This document shows, in pieces, positions 48,631 to 58,679 of a stretch of 64,000 nucleotides of DNA. The stretch is taken from IMG/VR virus record IMGVR_UViG_3300044615_000294, positions 1 through 64,000 of that record. One strand, given 5' to 3'. Both the position numbers and the translations under genes were made by a program. Position 1 is the first letter of the stretch, and every line of letters starts with the position of its first letter. Below the pieces are notes generated by a model. That model did not search any database and was not told where the DNA came from. It was given only the letters and a program-made list of their open reading frames with translations. The stretch is from a virus.

Positions 48631-50529
48631 ATGAGGCAACACTATGTAATGGACTATGAAACTTTATGCTCTTGTTTCATAGCAGTCTTTGAAGGAGTAA
48701 AATCTGAAGAGCCAATAATCTTTACTATTCACGAAAGCAAAAATGAGATTCTAGAACTGGTAACTTTTCTAGAAAGGAACATTGCATATGATGAATGGCA
48801 TGTAAGTTTTAATGGTATTGGATTTGATAGCCAAATAACTGAACACATCTTAAGAAATAAAGAGCAGCTTCTTGAGCAATCTGGTGATACTATTGCTAGA
48901 TTCATCTATAGAAAAGCACAAGATGTAATTAATAGAAGTAACAATGGTGAGTTCCAGGAGTATTCTCCCAGGGACCTAAGCATCAGACAACTTGATGTAT
49001 TTAAACTAAACCATTGGGACAACAATGCAAAAAGATCTAGCTTAAAGTGGATACAGTATACTATGGACTGGCACAACATTATTGATATGCCCATTCATCA
49101 TACTACTGAAGTTACTACAGAACAAATACCTGAGATAATCAGATACTGTATTAATGATGTTAAGTCTACTAAGCAGATCATGTTTCTGTGTAAAGATCAA
49201 ATAGATCTGCGGAGACAACTAACAGATGAGTATGGAATAGATCTATACTCAGCATCTGAACCAAGAATATCTAAAGAGTTGTTTTTATTGTTCCTTAGTA
49301 AGCAAACTGGAATCAAGAAATATGAGCTCAGACAGATGAGAACTAATAGGTTAAAGATCACAGTCCGTGATATTATACTACCTTATATAGAATTTAAGAC
49401 AGCTACTTTTCAAAATCTTTTGAAGAAGTTTCAGGATGTGGTTATATATCCAGGTGAAACTAAAGGTGGTTTTAAATATTCTGTAAGGTATAAAGGTGTA
49501 CAGACAGACTTTGGTCTTGGTGGTGTTCATGGTGCACGCTCTACTAAAGTATATGAGGCTAATCAGGAGATGATAATAATGACGTCTGACGTTACTAGTT
49601 TCTATCCCAATCTAGCTATTAGAAATAAGTGGGCTCCTGCACATTTACCTAAAGAAGAATTTTGTAATCTGTATGAATGGTTCTTTGAGGAAAGGAAAAA
49701 GATTCCTAAGAAAGACCCGAAGAATTATGTGTACAAGATTATCTTGAACTCTACCTATGGTTTATCTAATGATGAGAACAGTTTCTTGTATGACCCAGAG
49801 TTTACTATGAGAATCACTATTAATGGTCAGCTTAGTCTTACTATGTTGTATGAGATGATCTGTGAAGAGATTCCTAATGCACTTCCACTTATGCAAAACA
49901 CAGATGGTTTGGAGACAATGATCCCTAAACATTATGAAGATAAGTATATGGAAATCTGCAGAAGGTGGGAGAAGCTAACCAATCTACAGCTGGAGCATGA
50001 TAAGTATTCTAAGATTATCCTAGGTGATGTGAATAATTACATTGCTATTACAGAAGATGCTAAATCTAAATGTAAGGGTAGGTTTGAGTTTGCTAATCTT
50101 GCTATGCATAAGAACAAGAGTTTTCTTGTTATTCCTAAAGCAATACATGCTTATTTTGTAGATGGTATCAAGCCTGAAGACTTTATTAAATCTAACACAA
50201 ATATATTTGACTTCTGTGGTGGTGTAAAAATCAAGGGAGACTGGAATTTTTATGAGCACAAGGTGGTTAGTGGAGAGTATTTAATTGAAAAAGTACAACA
50301 TACTATCAGATATTTTATATCTAACACAGGTAGTAAGGTGATTAAGAAGAACAATACTGACAACAGAGAAATACAAATTGAGGCTGGCAAATGGTTACAG
50401 ACTCTGATGATAGACTATAAGGATAAACCTTTTAGTGAATATGATATTAATTATGATTATTATTTGGACAAGATCAATAAGGAGATCCGTGATCTTGAAC
50501 CTATTGTAACACAACTTAGTTTATTTTAA
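48631..50529 (+). CDS. family B DNA polymerase
   Basis: The 632-residue polymerase has an exonuclease start VMDYETLC (Asp8, Glu10), FNGIGFDSQ (exo II-like), IRYCINDVKST (exo III-like), then motif A SDVTSFYPNL (Asp320), motif B KIILNSTYGL (Lys369) and motif C QNTDGLET (Asp425). Motif C lacks the first Asp of the usual D-x-D (Asn replaces it), an atypical active site that nevertheless fits short phage PolB enzymes. It would copy the phage genome with the helicase and primase encoded upstream. It is shorter than protein-primed PolB and lacks their terminal-protein insertions as far as I can tell. Confidence 0.88.
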   Translation: MRQHYVMDYETLCSCFIAVFEGVKSEEPIIFTIHESKNEILELVTFLERNIAYDEWHVSFNGIGFDSQITEHILRNKEQLLEQSGDTIARFIYRKAQDVINRSNNGEFQEYSPRDLSIRQLDVFKLNHWDNNAKRSSLKWIQYTMDWHNIIDMPIHHTTEVTTEQIPEIIRYCINDVKSTKQIMFLCKDQIDLRRQLTDEYGIDLYSASEPRISKELFLLFLSKQTGIKKYELRQMRTNRLKITVRDIILPYIEFKTATFQNLLKKFQDVVIYPGETKGGFKYSVRYKGVQTDFGLGGVHGARSTKVYEANQEMIIMTSDVTSFYPNLAIRNKWAPAHLPKEEFCNLYEWFFEERKKIPKKDPKNYVYKIILNSTYGLSNDENSFLYDPEFTMRITINGQLSLTMLYEMICEEIPNALPLMQNTDGLETMIPKHYEDKYMEICRRWEKLTNLQLEHDKYSKIILGDVNNYIAITEDAKSKCKGRFEFANLAMHKNKSFLVIPKAIHAYFVDGIKPEDFIKSNTNIFDFCGGVKIKGDWNFYEHKVVSGEYLIEKVQHTIRYFISNTGSKVIKKNNTDNREIQIEAGKWLQTLMIDYKDKPFSEYDINYDYYLDKINKEIRDLEPIVTQLSLF

Positions 50530-50531
50530 TT

Positions 50532-51767
50532 ATGCCAAAGAAAATTGCTGAATGTACAAAGGCGCACTTAGTTAGTGTGCCTTTACCAAACCATGGTGCT
50601 ACTTATACTGTAATTAGTCACCAATCTGTAATGGATTATGTATATACTGAGCTTGCTGCTGCAGGCTTTGGAGTTGTTAGTGAAGAGTACAGATGTACTG
50701 CTGATGGACAAATTGCTCATGGGATTTACAAGTTGAATTTCAACAATGACCCTGAGCTATCAATGATGTTTGCATGGACAAACAGTTATAACAAACAAGT
50801 AAGATTTAAGTGTGGTGTGGGTGGTTATATCAACCTAACAGGTACTACTATGGTATGTGGGGATATGGGAAGCTGGGCCAGAAAACATACTGGTACTGCG
50901 GATGAAGAGACAGTTAAAACCATACAAGAGCAAATAGCTAATGCACACATGTATTATAATCAGCTATGTTCTGACAAAGAATCTATGAAAGGTATTACTC
51001 TAAACAAGAGAAAACAAGCTCAGCTACTAGGTATCCTATTTGCGGAGTATCAGATTCTTACTACAGAGCAGGCTAGTATTGTAAGACAACAAATGGATAG
51101 ACCAAGTCATGTTTATGCTGATAGTAATAGCTTATGGGCATTCTATAACTATGTGACTATTGCATTACAGCATTCACATCCTAAGACTTGGATGGAAGAC
51201 CAACGTGTCTTGCATTATTTTATTTCTACCGTAAATAATTTTCAGCAGTGCAGTGCACCTGCACAGGTAGTTCCTGTAGTTGCACCTCAAGAGGAAGAAG
51301 TTATTGAAGCTACAGAAGCTTTTACTGACCCTAATCAGATAACAATCTTTGATGTTATAGCTGAAGAAGAGGCAAAAGAAGCTGAGGCAACTCAAATAAC
51401 TTATACTGACCCTGCTGGTAATACTTTTGAATCAATAGATTTTCACAATGAAGTTGTTAATAACTACACTGAAGATCCAGAAGATGAAGAAGATTTAAAT
51501 GATTGGATGAATCTACCACTAGAATCAGATGATGCAGATAATGCACCTATGTATATTCCAGATGAGAATCAAGAGTATACAGGTGAGAATGCTTCTCATA
51601 TGAGTTTGGAAGTTTCTCCTGAAGAAAGAGATAAAGCAGAACTGGATATTATAAATGCTGAAGAAGCTAAAGAATATCAAGAAGATGCAGTAAGAGCTGC
51701 TAACTTTGATGATTTAATTTTTAACATTAATGATGAAGAAGATGATGATACATCTGACTTCTTCTAA
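50532..51767 (+). CDS. DUF932-like protein with acidic tail
   Basis: The 411-residue protein matches the DUF932 pattern: YKLNFNNDPELSMMFAWTNS, NKQVRFKCGVGGYINL, TMVCGDM, and later SNSLWAFYNYVTIAL (about 199-213). DUF932 proteins occur in phages and plasmids near recombination genes; their role is not established. The last 150 residues are strongly acidic, ending DDTSDFF, possibly an SSB-like tail for protein recruitment. It starts 2 bp after the PolB stop. Confidence 0.75.
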   Translation: MPKKIAECTKAHLVSVPLPNHGATYTVISHQSVMDYVYTELAAAGFGVVSEEYRCTADGQIAHGIYKLNFNNDPELSMMFAWTNSYNKQVRFKCGVGGYINLTGTTMVCGDMGSWARKHTGTADEETVKTIQEQIANAHMYYNQLCSDKESMKGITLNKRKQAQLLGILFAEYQILTTEQASIVRQQMDRPSHVYADSNSLWAFYNYVTIALQHSHPKTWMEDQRVLHYFISTVNNFQQCSAPAQVVPVVAPQEEEVIEATEAFTDPNQITIFDVIAEEEAKEAEATQITYTDPAGNTFESIDFHNEVVNNYTEDPEDEEDLNDWMNLPLESDDADNAPMYIPDENQEYTGENASHMSLEVSPEERDKAELDIINAEEAKEYQEDAVRAANFDDLIFNINDEEDDDTSDFF

Positions 51768-51806
51768 AGATACCTGTATGGGTAAATAAACAACAACGAA
51801 AAGATG

Positions 51807-51842
51807 GGGGAATGGCTTAGGCTGTTCCCCTATTTTTTTTTT
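51807..51842 (+). terminator. intrinsic terminator
   Basis: GGGGAA (51807-51812) pairs with TTCCCC (51825-51830); TATTTTTTTTTT follows. It ends the PolB and DUF932-like unit. Confidence 0.82.
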
Positions 51843-51853
51843 AATTTTACAAC

Positions 51854-52264
51854 ATGAAAGAACAATTAAAAGCAGTGGCAGAGTTCCACAAAGCATTCAA
51901 ACAAAAAGATGGTAAGTGGCCACAACCACTTGAGCAGAGTGAGTATGTATTAAGACATGCTCTAATGAAAGAGGAAAATGATGAATACCTAGAAGCCTGT
52001 GAGAAGAACTCTCTTGTAGAAATAGCAGATGCTCTTGGGGATCAGTTATATATTCTCTGCGGTACTATTCTAAAACATGGTATGCAAGATGTAATAATAG
52101 ATGTATTTAATGAGATACAAGCTAGTAACATGAGTAAATTAGGTGATGATGGTAAGCCTGTGCTTAGAGAAGATGGAAAAATACTTAAGGGTCCTGGTTA
52201 TTTCAGACCAAATCTTAGTAAATTTATAAACCAATCATATGAAAAAAAAGAAAATGAAAATTGA
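51854..52264 (+). CDS. MazG-like NTP pyrophosphohydrolase
   Basis: The 136-residue protein has the MazG-type helices LMKEENDEYLEACE (Glu40, Glu41, Glu44) and LVEIADALGDQLYI (Glu56, Asp59, Asp63), which bind the metal ions. Phage MazG-like enzymes cleave NTPs or dNTPs and may shape the nucleotide pool or alarmone signalling. It sits after PolB and overlaps the next small gene by 26 bases. Together with ung it suggests control of dUTP or deaminated nucleotides. Confidence 0.85.
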   Translation: MKEQLKAVAEFHKAFKQKDGKWPQPLEQSEYVLRHALMKEENDEYLEACEKNSLVEIADALGDQLYILCGTILKHGMQDVIIDVFNEIQASNMSKLGDDGKPVLREDGKILKGPGYFRPNLSKFINQSYEKKENEN

Positions 52265-52430
52265 ATTTAATGGTCAGGAGCTATATATCAACTTTGTATC
52301 AGAAGATAGTAGCTATGTTCTTGTAAGCAAAGACAAAGAAGGTACACTTGGTAAGTTTAAACTTGATACAAGTGAACTTGTAGGAGTTGATGTAAGTAAA
52401 CTTAAAAAAGTTAAAAAGGGGAAGAGATAA
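52239..52430 (+). CDS. small hypothetical protein
   Basis: A 63-residue, lysine-rich protein (MKKKKMKIEFNGQELYINFV...) with beta strands and a basic end (LKKVKKGKR). Its stop codon lies in the loop of a bidirectional terminator. The start overlaps the MazG-like gene by 26 bases; the ATG at 52254 is an alternative. The function is unknown. Confidence 0.55.
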   Translation: MKKKKMKIEFNGQELYINFVSEDSSYVLVSKDKEGTLGKFKLDTSELVGVDVSKLKKVKKGKR

Positions 52431-52448
52431 TCTTCCCCTTATTTTTTT
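52416..52448. terminator. bidirectional intrinsic terminator
   Basis: AAGGGGAAGA (52416-52425) pairs perfectly with TCTTCCCCTT (52431-52440). Plus-strand transcripts meet a T-run (52442-52448) and minus-strand transcripts the complement of the A-run (52413-52417). It separates the convergent plus block and the giant minus genes. Confidence 0.85.
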
Positions 52449-55400
52449 ACTTTAAATTTTCAAACATTTGGTATTTCTTAATAGCCCAAATAGCACCTTC
52501 ATCAAAGTTTTCTTGACCTTCAATACCAAGATCTATTACATTTTTACCTTTAAGACCATACATTGAACCAAGGTGATTCCAAAGCTTGTATTGTCCTTGT
52601 CTTTGCCACTTATATGGTCCAACATCTTGGCTATATCTTGCTTCTCCCTCATTACCCGCTCCAATATTATAAAGATCTTGACCTATCTTAGTGTACAATA
52701 CAACTGTATTATCTAATGCTATTGTCGTTGTTTTAAAATATTTTGTTCCTTGCTCTGGAAGATAGACAGGTATAAAAGATTCATTTTCCATTTTAGTCAT
52801 TATCAAAAGATAAAGTAAATGATTCTCAAGTTGACCTTGTGTTGTAGTTGCTCTTGCTTTTAATTTTTTCCACTTATCTTCATCATCTGGATCATAACCA
52901 AAATACCATGAACCAATAATCATTGCTAATAAGAAGTATCCAACATTTTCAATAATTACTTTTTTGGCTGCAGCTTTTTCATCTTCAGTCATTATTGCGG
53001 TATCTTTACCTACTGATCTAATGAGTCTTAATGCATTTTGCATAGTATTCATGTAATAACCTTTATCTAAAGTATTAGTGTCCCAGTTATATACATACCC
53101 ACCTAGATTACCTTTATCAGTATCTATTTGGTATTTATCAAGAAACATTCCTGTAGCAAATCTTTTATAAAAAGTAAATGCGCGGTACCCTAAATATTTT
53201 TCAGCTTGTGGTGTATCAAATACATCCATTAAACCTGTTGTCTTTTTCTGTGCAGATTGTAATAAGAATTTCATATTTAAAAATCCTTCCATGTTACCCA
53301 CAGTGATTTTATCTCCAGGCTCAAGTTTTGATATATCAGTTATACCACTTCTTTTTTTAACTTGTTCAGCTGTTATATTATATCTTTTAGCAATGCTTTC
53401 AAAAGTATCTCCTCTCTTATACTCATGCTCTACTTTTTTATAGTCATACATTGGATCAATACCATCTTTTAATTTTAAAATTCCTCTATCATCTGTTTCC
53501 CATGCATCAGCATAAGCTATATCTTCAGAAGAACCAGCTTGTGGAATGTATTTGTTATACATCATGCCCCAGAACATCTCTAGAGCAGCCTCAAGTTCCA
53601 TTGTTCTTCTAAAGTCATAAGCATATGTTAAATCTGCTAAGTCTTTTAGTTTTGATCTTGATGATGATTTACCAAAGTTTTTACCAAACATTGCTGTAGG
53701 ATCCATCCTTTCTACTAACTGTATGTCAGCTGATTTAATTCCTTGCTCATATACATCTTTAAATACCCAGAACATTGCAGATTGTTTGGCTTTTGCATAC
53801 CCCTTTGCTAATGACATTGGTGTAACATTTTTACCACCTGCTGCATATATAGCATTTTGATAAAGCATCCCCCAACGGTTTTTAATAGCTGACTGTGGAT
53901 CAAATGCAATAAATGCTCTTGAAGATCTTCTAAATAATCCTTGAATAATTTTAGTTAACCATGCATTTTCTTCATCAAATGTTCCAGTAGTTTTACCATA
54001 AAAGATTTTTTTAACTTGATGTTTTACTGCACCTAATCTTCTATTATCATCTTTAGATAAGAACTTCCTTTTACGTGTTCTTTGAAATTCTTGTTGATCA
54101 ATATTTGTTAAATCTTTAATACCATTTTGAGAAAGGACACTTTCCAAAGCTTTAGCAATTGGTTCATTTTCCAATAATACTTTTTGTTCTTCTAAGGATA
54201 AAAGATAATCATACATCCCCCGTAATACATCTTTAGAAACACGTTTTTGATCTAAATTGTATAAGCCTCTAATTCTAACTTTATTAACTGGTCTTCCATC
54301 TAAGTCTGTTGGAACCAAATTAAAATTAACATCATGATTAAATCCAAACTCTGCATCATCTACATCTTTACCAAACCATGTTTTCCATAAACCTTTAAAT
54401 CCACCAACTCTATCTATCAAATTTTCTTTAGCTTCTCCAGACGCAACATATTCTAAATTACCTCTTTTTCTAAACCTTGGCATTTCTAAGTACAATCTAC
54501 TTGAAACAGGTTTATTTTTTTGAATTTGAATCATAGATTCAGTTATAGCATTTAATAAATCAAATTCTGGCCCACCAGCATTTTTCATTTCTTCATATTC
54601 TTCATTTTGATATTTTTTATCAAATGCTGAATTTGGATCACCAATATTATACTCTCTAGGTAAATAGTTACCTTTATTATCTACAATAGTACCTACATAA
54701 TTATCCCAACTTTCACCTCTTGGTATTGTTAAAAATTCACTTTTTATTCTACTCTTAGTATATTTACCAGCTGGTCTTCCTATAATTTTTCTTTCTGTCT
54801 TAGTTAAAGGGTCAATGATTTCTGTTACAACATAATGATCAGGATTGTTTGGAATCTTCATTGTCCAGGCTGCAATTCTAAAGTTTTTAATTACATTCCT
54901 ATTTAAGTCCACATCATATACTTCCTTTTGATAATGATTTCTACCATACCATTTTGCAAACTCTGGATTTTCTAAAGCTTTAACTAAATTTTCTCCATTT
55001 ATCCATTTATCTGCATTATCTGTAGTCATTTCAGGAAGTTCCATATCTCTTATAGCATAATTAAATGCTTCAAGATAATAGTCTGTTGGAATTTTACTTT
55101 CAAGTTCTCTTAATTCTGCAAATCTTGATTTAAGTGCTGCTAATTCTGCAGGAGTTAAACCCATCTCATTTTTAATAGAAAGGATTTCTGCATAATCTTT
55201 TCTTTCTTCTGGAGTTAATTGAGTTCCAGCAGCGGCTTTTGCAATATAAGAGTCATATCTAGATGTTTGATCTTTTGTTAATCCAGTTTTTCTATCAAAC
55301 TGTTCTTCCAATCTTACTATTTCATCTTCTATTTTCTTTAAAAGATTAATTTGTTCAGGAGAAAGGTTTAATCCATTAGGTTGCCCGTTAGCATCTGATG

Positions 55401-58400
55401 TAGAGGTAGATAAATTAAATCTAGTTTTATAAAGTTCAGCTAAGTCTAATGCTATTTGAGATTTTTTATCAGCAACCTTTGCAGTTATTTTTCTGATCTC
55501 CTCTAATATTCTTTTTCTTTCAGCATAAAACTTAGATGTATACGCTGTTTTAAAATTAGACCTTAAGAATTTATCAATCTGCTTTTGATATTCATTTTTA
55601 GTTTCCCCTTCTTTAGGTTCAGCTTCCGGGTCTATACCTTTGGCTATCAATCTATTATGAAAATTATCTAGATCTTTTTGTACTCTATCTGAATCTATAT
55701 CATAGTCATACATGTTTCTTGACAGCTCTCTGTGTTTTTTTCTTAGCAAAACTCTTTGAAGTTCTTCACCTTCTTTTGGCTCACCTTGTAAATTGTATAT
55801 ATCAAATAATCTGTTGTACTCTAATCTTGCTTGTTCTTCTGAATCATTAAAGTCATATAAGTCTTCTAAGTCTAAAAAGTTTACATTCTTTAATGTATTC
55901 ATTTTAGATAAAGCATTTTGCCTTTCTACATATGAATCAAAAGCAATTTTAGGAGAAATTGTTATTTCTTGTCCTGTAAAAGGATCTGTTACTACAGCTC
56001 CTGTATTCCAAATTTTTTGAATGTCATAGAATTCTTTTGTATATCTTCTATGCATATACTTTTCTTCAAAGTCTTGAATAGCTTGATAAGCATCTTTCAT
56101 AGCCTGCTTATCATTTTTAGCCCTAGCTTCTTGAAAATTATTTTGAAGTTTAGCTAAATCATATCTATAGTTTTTAAACTTATTCTTAAATGTCCAAACT
56201 TCTTTTTCTTGAAAGTCTCCATTGTTATCCACATAACCAACTTTATCTAAAAACAATAGCATGTCACCAAGCTGATTTGTTTTATATGGTTGATAACCAA
56301 CAGCATTTAATAATGGTAGTAACTTATATGTTATTTCATCTGCCTGATCTTGTGCAGCTTGTTGAGCTTCAAATATTTTAGTCTTTACAAATCTTGTAAA
56401 TGAACCAGCAATTGGATCATCCATGTTTGCATACGGAGTAATAAATGCTGTGTAGAATGATAAATCTCCTCTCTCCCCTCTTAAGTATTCTTCAATTTGT
56501 TTTTTACCTAAGCGTTTAAACATATACTCATTTACTGCTTTAACAACTAGCTTAGCTCTTCTAGGAGTTATATCAGTTAACTTAAGGTCTTTCAATGTAT
56601 AGGTCTCTCTATCTTCAGTGTTAATTACATTTTCTATAAAGTTATTTACATCTTCTTCAGAGTAACCTTCTGCTTTTAAAATTATACCAACTCTTTCTTT
56701 TAAACTTTTTTCAATAGAATCTTGCATTAACTCTGTTTCATCTGCAAAGAAGTCAGAGATAAACTTAAATTCTATTTCCGCTATTTTTTTATTAGCATTT
56801 TCAACTGAGTTTTGTATTGAGTTAAGAGTCTTATAAAACAAAGTTTCCTTATCAAGAGGTAAATCTTTTAACTTATCAAGCAGAACCTGTTGATTTTGTA
56901 AAGATGTTTTATAATAAATAACTCTTGAAATATTTTCATTAGTTTGACTTTCTACTTTTGTCAAGTCATCAAGAATTTTTTCAATGCTTTCAACAAATGT
57001 TTCTATTTCATTTAATGAGTTTGTAAGTGCTAATGCTCTAAGTCTTGTTTCAGATTCTATATCTTCTACAGCTCTAATAACATTTTCTGGATCTATATCT
57101 TCTGCTTTTACATTTACTGTTTGATACTTAGAAAGTTCTTCACGGATGTAATTTAAAATTTTTGTTCCGCCACTTTTAACTAATAGGTCCTTTACTTTAA
57201 ATGGAACTTGCTTCAAACTATTAAGCTGACGCATGTTATTATCATAGATTCTATTAATCTCTTCTTGTAATCTTTCAACTGGAATACCTTTAAGCTCATT
57301 AATCCTTCTAGCTACTTCACTTTCTAGTTTTTTAAACTCAGGATTATTAACATTAAAAATTTCAAAAGATTCAATCTGAAACTCCTCATTAGCAAGCATA
57401 TTGGCTAATTGATCTAAAGTAGTACTTTGACTTAGTTTATTTAAATTAATCTTTGCTGCCACCTTTGGACTAAATGCTTTTCTAATAACTTTCTTAATAG
57501 CAAACATTAGTTTATCTAAGAACTTTTTAAAAGCTGAAGATGGAGCTGTCCCCTTTCTTTCAATAGAGGTAACTAATGCTTCCCTCATAAATGCTTTTGA
57601 TCCCTTTTGAAGTTTGGGATATAGTCTTTCTATATATGCTATAACATCCATACCTTCTGGAGTCATACTTAATTCAGCATATAGATTATTAAATAGCTCA
57701 GGGTTTTCTTGTTCAATACCTTTTATTAAAGGATGTGCAAATTCGTGTAGTACATTATCTACTGATAGATTACCTTCTACAAAATATACTTTATTGCCAA
57801 AGAAGAATGCTGGTTCTCCATCATATTCTGTTGCAGTATTTTTTAATAATATTTCTGCAGCTTCAGGAGTTACTAACTCCCATTCTACATTCATGGCATC
57901 TGATAATTTATCAGCAAGCGTAGTAGCAATTTCTATTGCTCTTTCACTTTCAGCATTATATGTATCTGCAGAAGCTTCTTCAGCTGTCATTCTTGTTACA
58001 ATAGCAGCTTGTCTTCTAAACTCTGCTTCTGTAATGTTTGGATCCACACCTAATGTTTCTTCAGAGTTTCTGCCAAATAAATAATCATCTGTATAATCTA
58101 CACCTGCTCTTTTAGCATCTTCCTCTTGTATCTTTCTAGCCTCCTCTTCATATAATTCTTGTTCAGGAGTTTTCTCTTTAAACTCTGGTTTTATATAAGC
58201 CCCTGTCTTAATTATATTTTCTAAATCTGACACAGGTTTATTTGATTGAGTAGCATCTACAATTCTAGACTGCGCTCTTTCTATTTTACCTTCAATGTCT
58301 AATTTACCTTTAACCTTTCTAAGACCCCAAGTATTTAAATCTGCTTGACCAATTTGTTCTAGATTGTATAACATGTATACTGTCGAAATATTATTGGCTT

Positions 58401-58674
58401 TGTTATAGTTATTTTTTGTAGAGACAGCTTTCATCAAACTAATCTTTTGACTGTAGCTTATCTCTTTAGGGAAACTTTTACCAATTTCTTCTTTAACTTT
58501 AGAAATTGGAACTAAACCTAATGCTTCTTTAACATTTTTATTTTTAATGAAATCATTATAGCTAGGTGTTTCACTATTAAAAAATTCCTGAATAAGATTA
58601 GAGACTTTTGTTTCTCCAAAATCTTTTACCATTTTTTGTACATCAGGATCACCAAAGTTTAAACAGAATGACAT
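52447..58674 (-). CDS. giant virion protein with HEFAH metallopeptidase-like motif and LysM
   Basis: The 2075-residue protein is one of two giant minus-strand genes typical of crAss-like phages, where such proteins are capsid- or tail-internal cargo. I see a zinc motif NVLHEFAHPLIKG (HExxH 310-314), long coiled-coil regions (about 450-1200), a LysM-like segment (HEYKRGDTFESIAKRYNITA, about 1748-1795) and a hydrophobic segment YFLLAMIIGSWYFGY near 1905. These would allow peptide cutting, peptidoglycan binding and membrane contact during DNA entry. The protease role is inferred from the motif alone. Confidence 0.75.
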   Translation of the reverse strand: MSFCLNFGDPDVQKMVKDFGETKVSNLIQEFFNSETPSYNDFIKNKNVKEALGLVPISKVKEEIGKSFPKEISYSQKISLMKAVSTKNNYNKANNISTVYMLYNLEQIGQADLNTWGLRKVKGKLDIEGKIERAQSRIVDATQSNKPVSDLENIIKTGAYIKPEFKEKTPEQELYEEEARKIQEEDAKRAGVDYTDDYLFGRNSEETLGVDPNITEAEFRRQAAIVTRMTAEEASADTYNAESERAIEIATTLADKLSDAMNVEWELVTPEAAEILLKNTATEYDGEPAFFFGNKVYFVEGNLSVDNVLHEFAHPLIKGIEQENPELFNNLYAELSMTPEGMDVIAYIERLYPKLQKGSKAFMREALVTSIERKGTAPSSAFKKFLDKLMFAIKKVIRKAFSPKVAAKINLNKLSQSTTLDQLANMLANEEFQIESFEIFNVNNPEFKKLESEVARRINELKGIPVERLQEEINRIYDNNMRQLNSLKQVPFKVKDLLVKSGGTKILNYIREELSKYQTVNVKAEDIDPENVIRAVEDIESETRLRALALTNSLNEIETFVESIEKILDDLTKVESQTNENISRVIYYKTSLQNQQVLLDKLKDLPLDKETLFYKTLNSIQNSVENANKKIAEIEFKFISDFFADETELMQDSIEKSLKERVGIILKAEGYSEEDVNNFIENVINTEDRETYTLKDLKLTDITPRRAKLVVKAVNEYMFKRLGKKQIEEYLRGERGDLSFYTAFITPYANMDDPIAGSFTRFVKTKIFEAQQAAQDQADEITYKLLPLLNAVGYQPYKTNQLGDMLLFLDKVGYVDNNGDFQEKEVWTFKNKFKNYRYDLAKLQNNFQEARAKNDKQAMKDAYQAIQDFEEKYMHRRYTKEFYDIQKIWNTGAVVTDPFTGQEITISPKIAFDSYVERQNALSKMNTLKNVNFLDLEDLYDFNDSEEQARLEYNRLFDIYNLQGEPKEGEELQRVLLRKKHRELSRNMYDYDIDSDRVQKDLDNFHNRLIAKGIDPEAEPKEGETKNEYQKQIDKFLRSNFKTAYTSKFYAERKRILEEIRKITAKVADKKSQIALDLAELYKTRFNLSTSTSDANGQPNGLNLSPEQINLLKKIEDEIVRLEEQFDRKTGLTKDQTSRYDSYIAKAAAGTQLTPEERKDYAEILSIKNEMGLTPAELAALKSRFAELRELESKIPTDYYLEAFNYAIRDMELPEMTTDNADKWINGENLVKALENPEFAKWYGRNHYQKEVYDVDLNRNVIKNFRIAAWTMKIPNNPDHYVVTEIIDPLTKTERKIIGRPAGKYTKSRIKSEFLTIPRGESWDNYVGTIVDNKGNYLPREYNIGDPNSAFDKKYQNEEYEEMKNAGGPEFDLLNAITESMIQIQKNKPVSSRLYLEMPRFRKRGNLEYVASGEAKENLIDRVGGFKGLWKTWFGKDVDDAEFGFNHDVNFNLVPTDLDGRPVNKVRIRGLYNLDQKRVSKDVLRGMYDYLLSLEEQKVLLENEPIAKALESVLSQNGIKDLTNIDQQEFQRTRKRKFLSKDDNRRLGAVKHQVKKIFYGKTTGTFDEENAWLTKIIQGLFRRSSRAFIAFDPQSAIKNRWGMLYQNAIYAAGGKNVTPMSLAKGYAKAKQSAMFWVFKDVYEQGIKSADIQLVERMDPTAMFGKNFGKSSSRSKLKDLADLTYAYDFRRTMELEAALEMFWGMMYNKYIPQAGSSEDIAYADAWETDDRGILKLKDGIDPMYDYKKVEHEYKRGDTFESIAKRYNITAEQVKKRSGITDISKLEPGDKITVGNMEGFLNMKFLLQSAQKKTTGLMDVFDTPQAEKYLGYRAFTFYKRFATGMFLDKYQIDTDKGNLGGYVYNWDTNTLDKGYYMNTMQNALRLIRSVGKDTAIMTEDEKAAAKKVIIENVGYFLLAMIIGSWYFGYDPDDEDKWKKLKARATTTQGQLENHLLYLLIMTKMENESFIPVYLPEQGTKYFKTTTIALDNTVVLYTKIGQDLYNIGAGNEGEARYSQDVGPYKWQRQGQYKLWNHLGSMYGLKGKNVIDLGIEGQENFDEGAIWAIKKYQMFENLK

Positions 58675-58679
58675 AATCT

